DNA of 64,000 bases from Xanthostigma xanthostigma (taxonomy: Eukaryota; Arthropoda; Insecta; Raphidioptera; Raphidiidae), in contig OY754469.1 of the NCBI GenBank assembly GCA_963575645.1, positions 18,060,001-18,124,000 of the forward strand. Direction: 5' to 3'. The translations under genes were made by a program, and so were the position numbers. Below the pieces are notes generated by a model that worked only from the letters and a program-made list of their open reading frames with translations, searched no databases and was not told the DNA's origin. How positions within the stretch are numbered: position 1 is the stretch's first letter; each line of letters starts with the position of its first letter. Below, in pieces: positions 42,288-51,752 of this stretch.

Positions 42288-42325
42288 TTTGAATGAATTG
42301 AGTTGAAAAACTCAATTCATTCAAA
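42288..42325. repeat. Perfect 17-bp hairpin with GAAA loop
   Basis: TTTGAATGAATTGAGTT, loop GAAA, then AACTCAATTCATTCAAA. No mismatch. The GNRA-type loop would be very stable in RNA. Confidence 0.9.
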
Positions 42326-42350
42326 AGTTGAGATGGAAGGGGATCACTTT

Positions 42351-42368
42351 ACACACACACACACACAC
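42351..42368. repeat. (AC)n microsatellite
   Basis: Nine AC dinucleotides directly before the hAT-like MITE flank. Confidence 0.9.
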
Positions 42369-42389
42369 TGTATGGGATTATATTATACT

Positions 42390-43114
42390 CAAGCTGGGCA
42401 AAGCACCGAACCGAAGTGCTTGAAGAGCATCGAGCACTTTTATAAATACTCGAGTTATTCGCGCAACAAGCACTTTCATTTTCAAAAATGGTTAAAAACA
42501 CCAAGCACTTTCAAGCAACTTTCAACTTAAATTAATGTCTATATAAATTTTGGACAGGAACAATACTTCTTATTTACGGCTTGTTTAACAAACAAGAAAT
42601 AAACATTTGAATTCTTCCAGGAGTAGTTTGGATACATTGTATATAATTTGTGAAGAAAAATAGACCATATCCAAAATATGTATTTTTAAAACTAGTAAGT
42701 CAGCTAAATCTATCTTAATTTGATAGAGTGCGTTTTTTTCATTGTAAAATTTCCGTAGATGACTGAGGATGGACTTAAAAAATCCTAAACGATCGTCTGA
42801 TCCTAATTATTTTTTTTAAAAATACGTATTTTGGATATGGTCTAAATTCTCTTCACATATAAACAAGAAATTGATCCCTAACATAAAATGAAATAAGAAT
42901 TATTATAAAAAGTAAACTATTAACGCTTTTTAAGCTATGAAAGTGCTTATTAAGCATTCATATAATGTTCATTAAATATTGTTGAATGATTTCTAAGCAA
43001 TTTATAATGCTTGTGTGCTTGATTAAGTCATTATGCAAGTGGTTTAAGCATCTGTTTTACGAAATGCTTTAAGAATTATCACAAGCATTAAGTTTTCAGC
43101 ATTGCCTAACTCTG
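42390..43114. mobile_element. hAT-like MITE (725 bp)
   Basis: The left end is CAAGCTGGGCAAAGC and the right end is the complement of CAGAGTTAGGCAATGC. Flanking 8-mers ATTATACT (42382-42389) and ATTGCACT (43115-43122) agree at six of eight positions, as expected of an aged 8-bp hAT duplication. AAGCACTT or its complement recurs near both ends (for example 42447, 42470, 42496, 42942), a typical subterminal repeat pattern. No transposase is present. Confidence 0.65.
42650..42860. repeat. Nested small inverted repeat inside the hAT-like MITE
   Basis: AGACCATATCCAAAATATG (42663) and its complement CGTATTTTGGATATGGTCT (42826) with poly-A/T neighbours form arms of about 42 bp. This could be an insertion into the MITE. 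Confidence 0.6.
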
Positions 43115-43228
43115 ATTGCACTATATTTGCATGTGTCCCGTGTCTGCAGGCAAAAACTATAATTCTTTAACAACATAATTTTCATAACAGGTATTTTTAG
43201 AGTAGTTAATATAAATAACACTGTTTCA

Positions 43229-43432
43229 GGAAGTTTATTTTGGTTGAGGAACAAAGGCTTTACGAGATTATCGCTTGTGCCCAACGTATCGAAAATTTTA
43301 TTTTCATCATCAAGGCCTCAAAGCAAGTTGAGATGGTAAAAGAAAAGATGAAGATGAGAATAATATTTGCGAAACGTTGGTCACAAACGATACTTATTTT
43401 CTCTATTGTTCCTCAACCAAAATAAACTTCTT
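43229..43432. mobile_element. Penelope-derived inverted pair no. 3
   Basis: GGAAGTTTATTTTGGTTGAG (left) and CTCAACCAAAATAAACTTC (right) mark inverted arms of about 85 bp that also share CCAACGT and the hammerhead block. No coding capacity. Decayed more than pairs 1 and 2. Confidence 0.65.
43279..43316 (-). ncRNA. Degenerate hammerhead-like motif, pair 3 left arm
   Basis: On the minus strand: GCC, TTGATGA, GAAAAT...ATTTTC stem, GATA (GAAA expected), CGTT, GGGC. Two core positions are altered, so it is probably inactive. Confidence 0.4.
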
Positions 43433-43448
43433 GTAACATAATATAGTA

Positions 43449-43949
43449 CAGGCGGTAGGCGCTACGACAAAAATAATTATACCAATGTAGTTTGCCCTTC
43501 ATGACCGTCGTCGTAATTGCAACGGTTACCGATTTATATCAGACATTTCGAACAATGTTTCAGAATAACAACATTCAATTTTCCTGCGTAGCTAAAGAAA
43601 AGTAATTTTGACAATATTACATAAGAGAGAGAGAGAGGAGTTAATGTAACAATACTTATTAGAATACTTTTGAATTCGTCGAGCCGTTGCAGTTACGACG
43701 GAGTTATGAGGGGCAAACTTGTAGTGCTTGGAGCGCTCTATACATTGGTATGATTATAATTGTTTTTGTCGTAGCTATAATATAAACCGAGAAATTTTGA
43801 AAAAAAATTGTATCTTTCAGCCCCCCCCCCCCCGTAACGCAAAAATGGTAGACTTTTGTGCATTTAGGACACCTAGAGGATCCTAAAAGCGTGTGCAAAA
43901 ATTCAGCGAGGTATAGAGTATGTTTCTAGCTCAAACTCTCTACCGCCTG
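43449..43949. mobile_element. Tc1/mariner-type MITE with CAGGCGGTAG ends (501 bp)
   Basis: CAGGCGGTAG at the left and CTACCGCCTG at the right, each next to TA (43447-43448 and 43950-43951). Strong internal inverted arms follow: CGCTACGACAAAAATAATTA and ACCAATGTAG on the left (43459-43489) against 43684-43775 on the right. A C-run lies near 43820. No coding was recognised. Confidence 0.75.
43626..43640. repeat. Short (GA)n tract
   Basis: About seven GA units inside the MITE loop. Confidence 0.8.
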
Positions 43950-43951
43950 TA

Positions 43952-44484
43952 CTAAAATCATTTGGAACGAAACTATCACTAGCAATAAATAACTGTTATT
44001 TGTATTTTTGAGTGCCTTAAAAAAGACATTGGCGTCAGAAGGTGATTCTAAATTGAGGCTTGTGTACGCACGGCGACAAGGTGCTGTATGCGTAACACGT
44101 ATGTCATATATGCATATTATGTACATAAATATGTGTATGGAATATAAAATATTGAATTGCGGCCGTCCTTGCGTTACCGCGGTGTCACCATTACCTCGCA
44201 CAAAAATATATGTGATTAATGGTGCTTGAGATATGCAACCCTCGCATAAACGGACTTCATACACTGTGTCCTACATGTGTAGATTTCTACTATGGATATG
44301 ACAGTTGTAATATTTTTTTTACACCCCCCCCTCCTCTAAAATAACTTTTTCATGACCGTATAGCGGTTCTGAAATGTCACGTTTAACACGAGTTCTTAAA
44401 AGTTGCGTACACTAAAATAAGCGTAGTTCCATAGTAAATCATGGTCTAACCCGCCAAAGACGTAAAATATACAAATTGACCTAA
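43952..44484. other. Unassigned spacer
   Basis: Overlapping frames on both strands at 43926-44264 are not recognised. A C-rich tract is present at about 44323-44334. Confidence 0.35.
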
Positions 44485-45073
44485 AGGCCCCTTCACACGA
44501 TGCAGGATTTCCTGCTCGCTAGCTTGCTTGGAGTCTTGCAGGCAGCTTTGCACGCTACGCTGTTGGATGTGACGTCACTGATTGGCCCGCTGCTCGCTAT
44601 CTTATTATATTTGGGTGATAGGTTCAGTGCTATTTTTCATGCAGCGTTGCTTGCTAGTTTGAGAATTTGACCAATTATTACTATGGAGTCGTATTTTATC
44701 ACGTGATATCGTCTGACATTCAGCATAGTTAAAGTGCTATCATTATTATTTCTTTGCACGAACCACTCGCGACTCCAAACTTTTTTCTTTGATTTTTCTC
44801 TTCTCTCCCGAAGCTTTTCAATCATTATTAAAGTCAGAGTAGCAATTTGTCTACGACGAATTACTTCTTGCACAACCATTACATCCATATTTAAATTTCA
44901 AATATAATTGTCAAGTGTCAACCTAGCAAAACAGCGAGCAAGCAAGCAAGCTGCGTGTGAAGCGAAACTAGCAGCGCTCCCTACCAACCACCAAGCAGGA
45001 TACCATGCATGGCAGCCTGCAAGACTTCATGCAAGCTAGCGAGCACGAAATCCTGCATCGTGAGAAGGGGCCT
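44485..45073 (-). mobile_element. PIF/Harbinger-like element, internally deleted (589 bp)
   Basis: The ends AGGCCCCTTCACACGATGCA and the complement of AGGCCCCTTCTCACGATGCA are inverted and continue for tens of bases through GCTAGC and GCTTGC-type blocks. TAA flanks both sides (44482-44484 and 45074-45076), the 3-bp TWA duplication of this superfamily. The interior keeps only the start of the transposase. Confidence 0.88.
44637..44888 (-). pseudogene. Harbinger transposase N-terminal remnant
   Basis: An 83-residue minus-strand frame, beginning MDVMVVQEVIRRRQ and containing KKKVWSREWFVQRNNNDS. The (K/R)-x-W-x-R-x-W-x-x-x-R-N/R phrase is typical of the start of PIF/Harbinger nucleases, where it precedes a Leu-rich region. 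The DDE domain and the partner Myb-like gene are absent. Read on the minus strand it starts just inside the right TIR, as in full elements, so the Met at 44888 may be native. Confidence 0.7.
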
Positions 45074-45079
45074 TAATAT

Positions 45080-45857
45080 ACAATGTAGTGATGACAACAG
45101 CGGGTAGACACTTAATGCTATTAGATAGGAACCTTTTTCGACAGGTTCTTAGTATTATCAACGGACTTGAGTTGGATAAAGTAAAAAAATAACTAAATAT
45201 CACTAGAACTGTTAATTTTTCCCTAGTTTGTTTTGAGTCATTTTAGTGCACAATCGCTTTTCATAATAGTTTATTAAAATTTCTTTTATCAGAATCACTT
45301 TTTTTTCAATGTTATGTTCAGCACGTAGTCTTGAATTATTTTTGAGGTTATCTAAAATTCACCACCATTATTATTTAATGGTACCACTCTTACCACTTGA
45401 TTTCATTCTCAAACATTATTTTTGTTGTGGTGATATGACAATAGAGCTCCTGCAAATAAGAAAAGACAACATCCAATATAAGAGAGAAGCGCTCGTCTTT
45501 TTCTAAATACCAATAATAGTTTTGGATGATATAAAAACAAATCTTATTGAGATTTATAAATCTAATATCGTATTGACATGGCTGATTATGTCAGAAGATA
45601 GAGGCCAATAAACCATATATTAAAAATAAATCTTATATGGCTGATTAAAATACATATATTTTGGATTTGTTTTGTCAAATTTAACTGATAAAAATTTTGT
45701 CACACACATATTCTTCGCCCAAGGTAAAATGTCATATTTACTTATCGGTGACATGATAGGTTGGGATAGTAGGTACTTTAAAAAAATTGTGAACAGTTCA
45801 AAGTTTGTCAATTTCGAAATTCGTCAAAGTTCACAAAAATATCAGAAAAAATACTAA
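45080..45857. other. Unassigned spacer
   Basis: Frames at 45309-45506 (plus) and on both strands at 45620-45857 lack domain character. No repeat pair was seen. Confidence 0.35.
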
Positions 45858-46137
45858 AATGAAATAAATAAAATTGTCGACCAATTTTTCTCAGACCATA
45901 TATATTGACAAAAAATAATAAAAATACAAATAAATATAACACAGGATGACGTTTCGATCCGGATTTGGATCTTCTTCAGAAATATCTAAAAACATATAAA
46001 AATTAAGTAGTATTAGCTACTTATTTTCTAATAGAATGCAAGATAGTCTTTCGTTATATTGATTTATATTTTTATATTATTTTTTGTCAATATATAGTCT
46101 GAAAACAAAAAATTGGTCGACAATTTTATTTATTTGA
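45858..46137. mobile_element. Penelope-derived inverted pair no. 4 (280 bp)
   Basis: AATAAATAAAATTGTCGACC at the left and its complement GGTCGACAATTTTATTTATT at the right, with arms of about 80 bp that also share TATATTGACAAAAAATAATA. The tip matches a scrap at 42158. The centre carries one hammerhead-type motif and a small palindrome (AAGTAG...CTACTT). Confidence 0.65.
45948..45979 (-). ncRNA. Hammerhead-ribozyme-like motif, pair 4
   Basis: Minus strand: CTGAAGA core, GATCC...GGATC stem II, GAAA, CGTC. The core is intact and the cleavage triplet would be GUC. Stem I pairing is weak. Confidence 0.55.
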
Positions 46138-46139
46138 AG

Positions 46140-47474
46140 AGTTCTATTCAGACGTTAATCAAAGAGTTAAAATGAAATAATATTCATGTGGTCTCCATGG
46201 TAATTTGACTGCTACGTAATTGACATATCGCAATGATCTATCAAAGTTACCAAATGTCGGTTCAGAGAAAAAGGAAAGTAATAATGTGTCGGGGCAAATT
46301 TTATTTTATTTTATCTATATCATAAAAATCTGCTATTTTGATGGAAATATCCTCGAAAACTAGTTGCACCAGACAATAGTTTTCAGGTTTTTTTCCGAGT
46401 CACATAGTTCACTAAAATAGAAAACATGGGATGAATTAAAAACCAAACAGCGCTCAAGATTGGATCAAATCGAAAAATGTTTGATTTAAAAGTTGTTTTC
46501 TTAAACCCAAAGAACAATAGACCGAGATAAAAAATATGGTTTCCTGTTAGGTAAAGAAAGTGGACGTGACCTTGATATCTCGAGGGTAATGCCTCCACCA
46601 ATTGAAAAAAAGTAAAAATGTACTTCTCCCTTGATTCCCTGCAACTTTTGTCCAAAACTTTTTTTCGAAAACTTGTCCTCTACGAAATAAAAGGGTGTTC
46701 GGATTTTAAAAATCCACTCTGTATATATATTTTATAGGCATGTATATTATTTTTCTTTCAAAATATAAATTATATACAATATAGCGTGGTTTTAAAATAC
46801 AAATTCGTATGGCGGTCTGTGGGACCGACCGGCGCGAGTTTTTATGTAATAAAATAGCACGCGAGTCAACGAGGGTTAACTGCTCAAATGTAGTCGTGTT
46901 GTTTGTAAATTGTAAATGGGTTCTATACGCAGAGAGATGAAACATAGCCCCATTGTCCTGTTTAAAAGGGAGGTGTTATTGCTGAGAAGTAAAAACACAC
47001 GTCTGTTAAGCTTGGGAATGTTGTGTGGTTTACCGGTGGAAATGGTTTTTCACAAATAAAAATTAATTTTCCACAAAGGGCATAGTTTGTCAACGTCCGC
47101 GCTGATATTTGATTTTCCATTAAGCAAATGAATTTTCATTTTGAAACGATATAATATACTTAATACAACGTGACCGCCATATGTACAAGTAATAAGTGTA
47201 GTATAATATAGTCGTTGAATAATAAATTAATTTTTCCTAAGTATTTTTCTTCGGTTACTAATGACCTTAGTTGTCGAGTTTATATAATCCAAAATTACTT
47301 TTCTATAGACTGTGTGCCCGAAACCTACTAGCGCCGCTAGTGGCTAATAGAGAATTATAGAACTCACTTTTTATGGAAATCTCTACATGTTTCTATGGTG
47401 ATAATTCAGAAACTTTACTTGGCCATAATATGTCAAAAAAAAATGTAATAACGAAAACTGACGTTAAGTTTATA
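46140..47474. other. Unassigned interval
   Basis: A possible one-sided TIR (GGGTGTTCGGATTTTAAAAA ... CACTCTGTATATA) lies at about 46691-46731, without a partner in the window. Two minus-strand frames (46383-46655, 46706-46945) are not recognised. Confidence 0.4.
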
Positions 47475-48350
47475 CAGGGTGAGTCAGACCACCCGTATCA
47501 GTCGTTTTTTTCGAAAACAGTTAGTCGTAGAGAGTTGGGTCAAAAATCTGTATTATAAAAGCCCTAATGAAGAATCTAATGATGATATTTTCTCCCCCCG
47601 GAAAGGTCGGCTTCCCTGTTAGTTTGTTCCGGAATGTTCAGAACTCCGGAATGTTAAATGGCACGATAGGTCGAAAGTGGTATTGTTGAAAAGATCTTTA
47701 AAAAATAAGCAAGTTTTGTAGGACATTTTTTTTTGTTACTGCCACCCCTGTTAAGTAATATTCGTTAGAAATTATTAAATTTACATGTCCGAATAACAAA
47801 CTTAATTTTAAAAGTCGACATTTAAAATCTAGTTACCTAATTAAACAATGTCACAATAAGTTTTCAATAATTGCAATTGTTTTTTTTGTCGGAAAATACT
47901 TCCAGATAACATAATATCTAGAAGAGCTCCGCAGTGTTTAGAAGTAAATTGAAGACAGTTTGAACATTTGTGACATTGTTTAATTAGGTAACTAGATTTT
48001 AAATGTCGACTTTTAAATTAAAGTTTGTTATTGACATGTTAATTTAATAATTTCAAACGAATATTACTTAACAGGGGTGGCAGTAACAAAAAAAAATGTT
48101 CTACAAAACTTGCTTATTTTTAAAGATCTTTTCAACAATACCACTTTCGACCTATCGTGCCATTTAACATTCCGGAGTTCTGAACATTCCGGAGCAAACT
48201 AACAGGGAAGCCGACCTTTCCGGGGGGAAAAAATATCATCATTCGATTCTTCATTAGGGCTTTTATAATACAGATTTTTGACACAACTCTCTACAACTGA
48301 CTAACCGTTTTCGAAAAAAACGACTGATACGGGTGGTCTGACTCACCCTG
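47475..48350. mobile_element. Large foldback element, ~390-bp arms (876 bp)
   Basis: CAGGGTGAGTCAGACCACCC at the left and its complement at the right, TATA on both sides (47471-47474 and 48351-48354). The arms 47475-47863 and 47966-48350 match almost base for base, including GGAAAGGTCGGCTTCCCTG, TTCCGGAATGTTCAGAACTC and GGTGGCAGTAACAAA. The loop is about 100 bp. Ends of the type TACAG...CTGTA suggest Tc1/mariner mobilisation. No coding was recognised. Confidence 0.9.
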
Positions 48351-48354
48351 TATA

Positions 48355-49055
48355 TAGCATGAAATTCAGACTATAAACCGTTATATTTATAAATTGCATA
48401 ACATAAAAGGTACGTGAGAATTATTTATTTATCAATTAGGACGCACAATATATAAATAATTAATTTGTTTACACTGACAGCGGAACGTCAAATTATGACG
48501 CCAATGGTCTTAATTTTACTTAAATCGCCATCAGCGCAACAGTCTGGAACACAACATGCATTTCCAGAACGCTTAGTTCTGCCCCTGTTTTCATTGTGAT
48601 TAAAAAAACTTCAGAAAATTATATAACTATTTTCACTTTTAATAAACATTGCTCACTGACATATGGAAAATTTGAGCTTGAAATTTCCCCTAGTGCTCAC
48701 CACAAACGCTTGTATCAAAAAATTTCTAACTGCGCACATAGCCCATACAGTGCATTTCTTATCTACTGCGAATTTTAAAATAGTAGGCTATGAACTGCGT
48801 GAATTCTTATTCTATGACGCCGCGCAGTGACATAATGGCAAAACGAGCGCTAAGCGAGTTTTAACAGTCACGCATGATCTATATACAGTCATAAAATTAT
48901 GCTCATTATAATCCCGACGTGCATTAGAAATGTCAATTTGATGTTTTTTCTTTAACTGTTTATACTTAGTAAGAGTCATTTGATAATTTGTATTGCTTAT
49001 ACAGTTCGCGCAAATTATCTCCTTGATCAATTATATTTTTACGTGCAAATAACAC
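48355..49055. other. Unassigned spacer
   Basis: No paired repeats or protein-like frames. Confidence 0.35.
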
Positions 49056-49057
49056 TA

Positions 49058-49325
49058 TACAGGGTGAGGCACATAAAGTGTTACAGAGCAATAGCACTCA
49101 AACTATTGATCATATCCAAAAATGTTTCAGACAAAAGTTTTAGTGTTCGAGAAGGTCGTTATACTGGACCACCCTATTTTTTTATCGATGGAGGCGCTGA
49201 AGCTACGTCAAGTTCAACTTCACTTTTTTTAACGAAACCATGTATTTTTTTTTCGATGACATTATTAGCGATTTTAAGACGAATTCAGCAACCTACAACA
49301 CAAGGTAAGAAATACGATATACTCA
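49058..49325 (+). repeat. Solo TIR-like end, CAGGGTGAGGCAC
   Basis: TATACAGGGTGAGGCACATA resembles the ends of the TA-flanked elements at 47475 and 4221, but no inverted partner was found downstream. A plus-strand frame of 116 residues (48980-49330) spans it. It has no recognisable domain and is probably incidental. Confidence 0.45.
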
Positions 49326-49329
49326 CTTG

Positions 49330-49470
49330 ACGAATATTTTTCATTTAATTTTAATGATGTGTAATTTTTATTGTAATTTGTAATTTTATGACGATTCCAC
49401 ACAGATTTTTTGATGTCAGGGATAATAAACTATTATTATTATTATTATTTTTTATTATTATTATTACCTA
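49330..49470 (+). repeat. Probable LINE 3' tail with (TTA)n
   Basis: GTAATTTTATGACGATTCC and GTCAGGGATAATAAAC are followed by a (TAT)n tract at 49431-49467, the same kind of tail as the two LINEs at 33.0 and 39.1 kb. No coding is left. Confidence 0.5.
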
Positions 49471-50182
49471 CCATAAAATAGCTAATTTTCACTTCATAAT
49501 AAACATATATTTATGTATCTGATAAATCGTTCATTTAGGGGATTGGCTTTGCTTCTGTGCACTGACTTGAATTTAAATGCCAACTGACATAGATATATGA
49601 CTAATGATTTGGTTAAATCGCATTACTTTTGTTTTACTTTACGCACTAGTGCAAAAATGGGTTATTTTATCTACCGCTATACAGGCATGAAAAGTAGATA
49701 TTTTATAGAGGGTCGTGCAAAAAATTTAACATGCATCATACATGCTCTGATAGTTTATTTATTTCAAATAAAAAATACCATAAACTGATCTGGTGTTTTG
49801 TCAAAAATGTGCCAGAAATTATATAGAAATTTCCAAGCAGAAAAACAAACAACGTTAGATAAAGTTTATACCTTGTAAACAAAAACGCACTGTTTATTTT
49901 TTTGTGCATAATATTGTTTATGCCTTTTGTATGAAACAAAAAGTTAGTTATTTCTAAATGTAAATAGCATTGAGGAGCTGAGAAGAAGAAAGGCTAACAA
50001 TCTTGTTTCTGAGAATCTGTTTTTACAATATCCTTATGTAGAGCCAATTTTATTTCTCGCTGCTGAATATAATATTAGGTATGTGGATAAAGCTGTTAAT
50101 CAAAATGTTAACATACAGTACTGAAAAATAATTCTGTTTTTTTTTATTTATGGAAAAAAGGTGTGCTTCGACTACCAGTAAA
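49471..50182. other. Unassigned spacer
   Basis: AT-rich. The frames at 49597-49939 on both strands are unremarkable. Confidence 0.35.
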
Positions 50183-50416
50183 TGTAAAAATTTATAGATA
50201 CTGTTTGTTTTTTTAATTGGATAGCTTAAAAAAATCAACCAAAACGCTAAAATAATGTTCTCTGACAAATAACATAAACCATTTAAAATGTCTAACACCT
50301 CGAATATGACATTTTAAAAGGTTCTTGTTATTTGTCAGAGAACATTATTTTAGCGTTTTGGTTGAAGTTTTTAAGCTATCCAATTAAAAAACAAACAGTA
50401 TCTATAAATTTTTACA
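50183..50416. repeat. Long hairpin: ~109-bp arms, 15-base loop
   Basis: The left arm 50183-50292 and right arm 50308-50416 pair with few mismatches: ATTTATAGATACTGTTTG, AATTGGATAGCTT, CCAAAACGCTAAAATAATG, TTCTCTGACAAATAAC. The loop is TAACACCTCGAATAT. The very small loop and long arms would give a near-perfect dsRNA if transcribed. No TIR-style target duplication was identified. Confidence 0.88.
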
Positions 50417-50644
50417 TGTCGTCAAAACGACATCTTTCGGAAAATTTGGACGGAAAACGCCCTAAAATCAAGAAAAGTCATAGAGGAAATAGGTGTCAGA
50501 CTAGGTCTAATGAAGCCATATACAAAGTTTGGAGAGAGTATGTGTCAGTGAAATTTTTGACGGCGGACACTCTGACTATTAGCCTGTATAGTACACAGGA
50601 AAAATATTAATTATCTATTTGTTATCATAATAATATAAAGATTT
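50417..50644 (+). other. Short coding-like tail beyond the hairpin
   Basis: The frame leaving the right arm reads SSKRHLSENLDGKRPKIKKS and ends YSTQEKY. It is basic and not recognised. It could be a small fragment of a TE protein. Confidence 0.25.
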
Positions 50645-51752
50645 CAGCCAATTGGGCGACGGGACCATTCCAACTTCAAAATTATTGACATTACTTATAG
50701 TATAATAAAGAAAATAAAATTTCTATTATCGAATGCGGTGACGCGGGTAACGACTAGTATTAAATATAATGATATTTGCTATTCGTTTCCATGGTTACCT
50801 GCACAATATGTTACACGTCATGTAAAATTTAACCAAAGCGTACTTAATTAATTTCTTTCTACAGAACAAAAGACAGCTATTTTTTTATTTTCAAAATACT
50901 TCCGGAACTATAAACATTAAAAAAATATTTTTTTAACAAAACAATATGACTCTTCATAGGTATTTGCATATCAAACATCTTCTCAAAATTTGGTTTCAAT
51001 CCGTTCATCCGTTTGACCTGTACAGACAAACATACGCACACATTTTTGACGTGATAACGTTTTATAAATTGATGAATCACCAATCTTATAAATTGATAAA
51101 ACACCGGCTGCATGCACGAAAAAGTGTAACGTTCGTAACGCGTAACGTTCCGCCTGGCCCTGTGCGTGCTTTTCTCGAAAACGGCCCTAACGATTTGGAT
51201 GAAATTTACTGAAAAGGGATTTTGGGAGGCAAAAAATCGTTTTAGCTAGGTCTCATCTCTCGAAAAAATCGTTTTCTTACAAATTTTATCATTATAAAAA
51301 TCAATTTTTTGACGTATGAAATTACTTAAATATTGTAAGTAGGTTTTGGAATTTTATATTATAAACAGTGAAACAATTGTTTTATAAATATTATGACAGC
51401 TAATCTTTGAGACTTAAATAAATACGGAAGAAAGAAAGTAAAAAAAAACAATTATATTATATGGTGAGTAATTTAAATAAATAAAATTAACCTAAATTTG
51501 AAGCGAAAGATGCAATATCATAGATTCGAATTATTATAATTATTATATGTAGAATTTAGGTTATGTATTACGGAATACGTTATCACGTAAAACTATCGTC
51601 CGTAAACCGACTTTACAGACAACCAATTTTTTCCTATAATATGTTTTTTGGATTTGAGGGACCTCAAAGTGAAAAAATATTGAAAAATTTTGAAAAGTGA
51701 ATTTTGACCTAAATTAGTACCATTCCCCACTTATGGTGTTGGAATGGTAAAA
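50645..51752 (-). repeat. R1 dispersed repeat, copy H, split by R2 copy 2
   Basis: Low end CAGCCAATTGGGCGACGGG; middle TTTGGTTTCAATCCGTTCAT; high end TTAGTACCATTCCCCACTTA then GGTGTTGGAATGGTAAAAG. The R2 element sits between ACAAACATACGCACACA and TCCTATAATATGTTTTTTGG. Confidence 0.75.
51044..51632 (+). repeat. R2 dispersed repeat, copy 2
   Basis: Ends as in copy 1 (TTTTGACGTGATAACG, and GTTATCACGTAAAACTATCG to CAACCAATTTTTT). It entered a T-run of R1 and is flanked by 5-6 T on each side. It contains a local duplication of CTTATAAATTGAT. The interior is largely unrelated to copy 1. Confidence 0.7.

Noticed and set aside
42303..42530. 75-residue frame starting in the GAAA hairpin
   Set aside because: It runs through the (AC)n tract and into the hAT-like MITE, and its His/Thr run is a microsatellite product.
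47475..48350. Large inverted repeat as a replication origin or plasmid-like terminus
   Set aside because: TATA on both sides and CAG...CTG tips fit a foldback transposon better.
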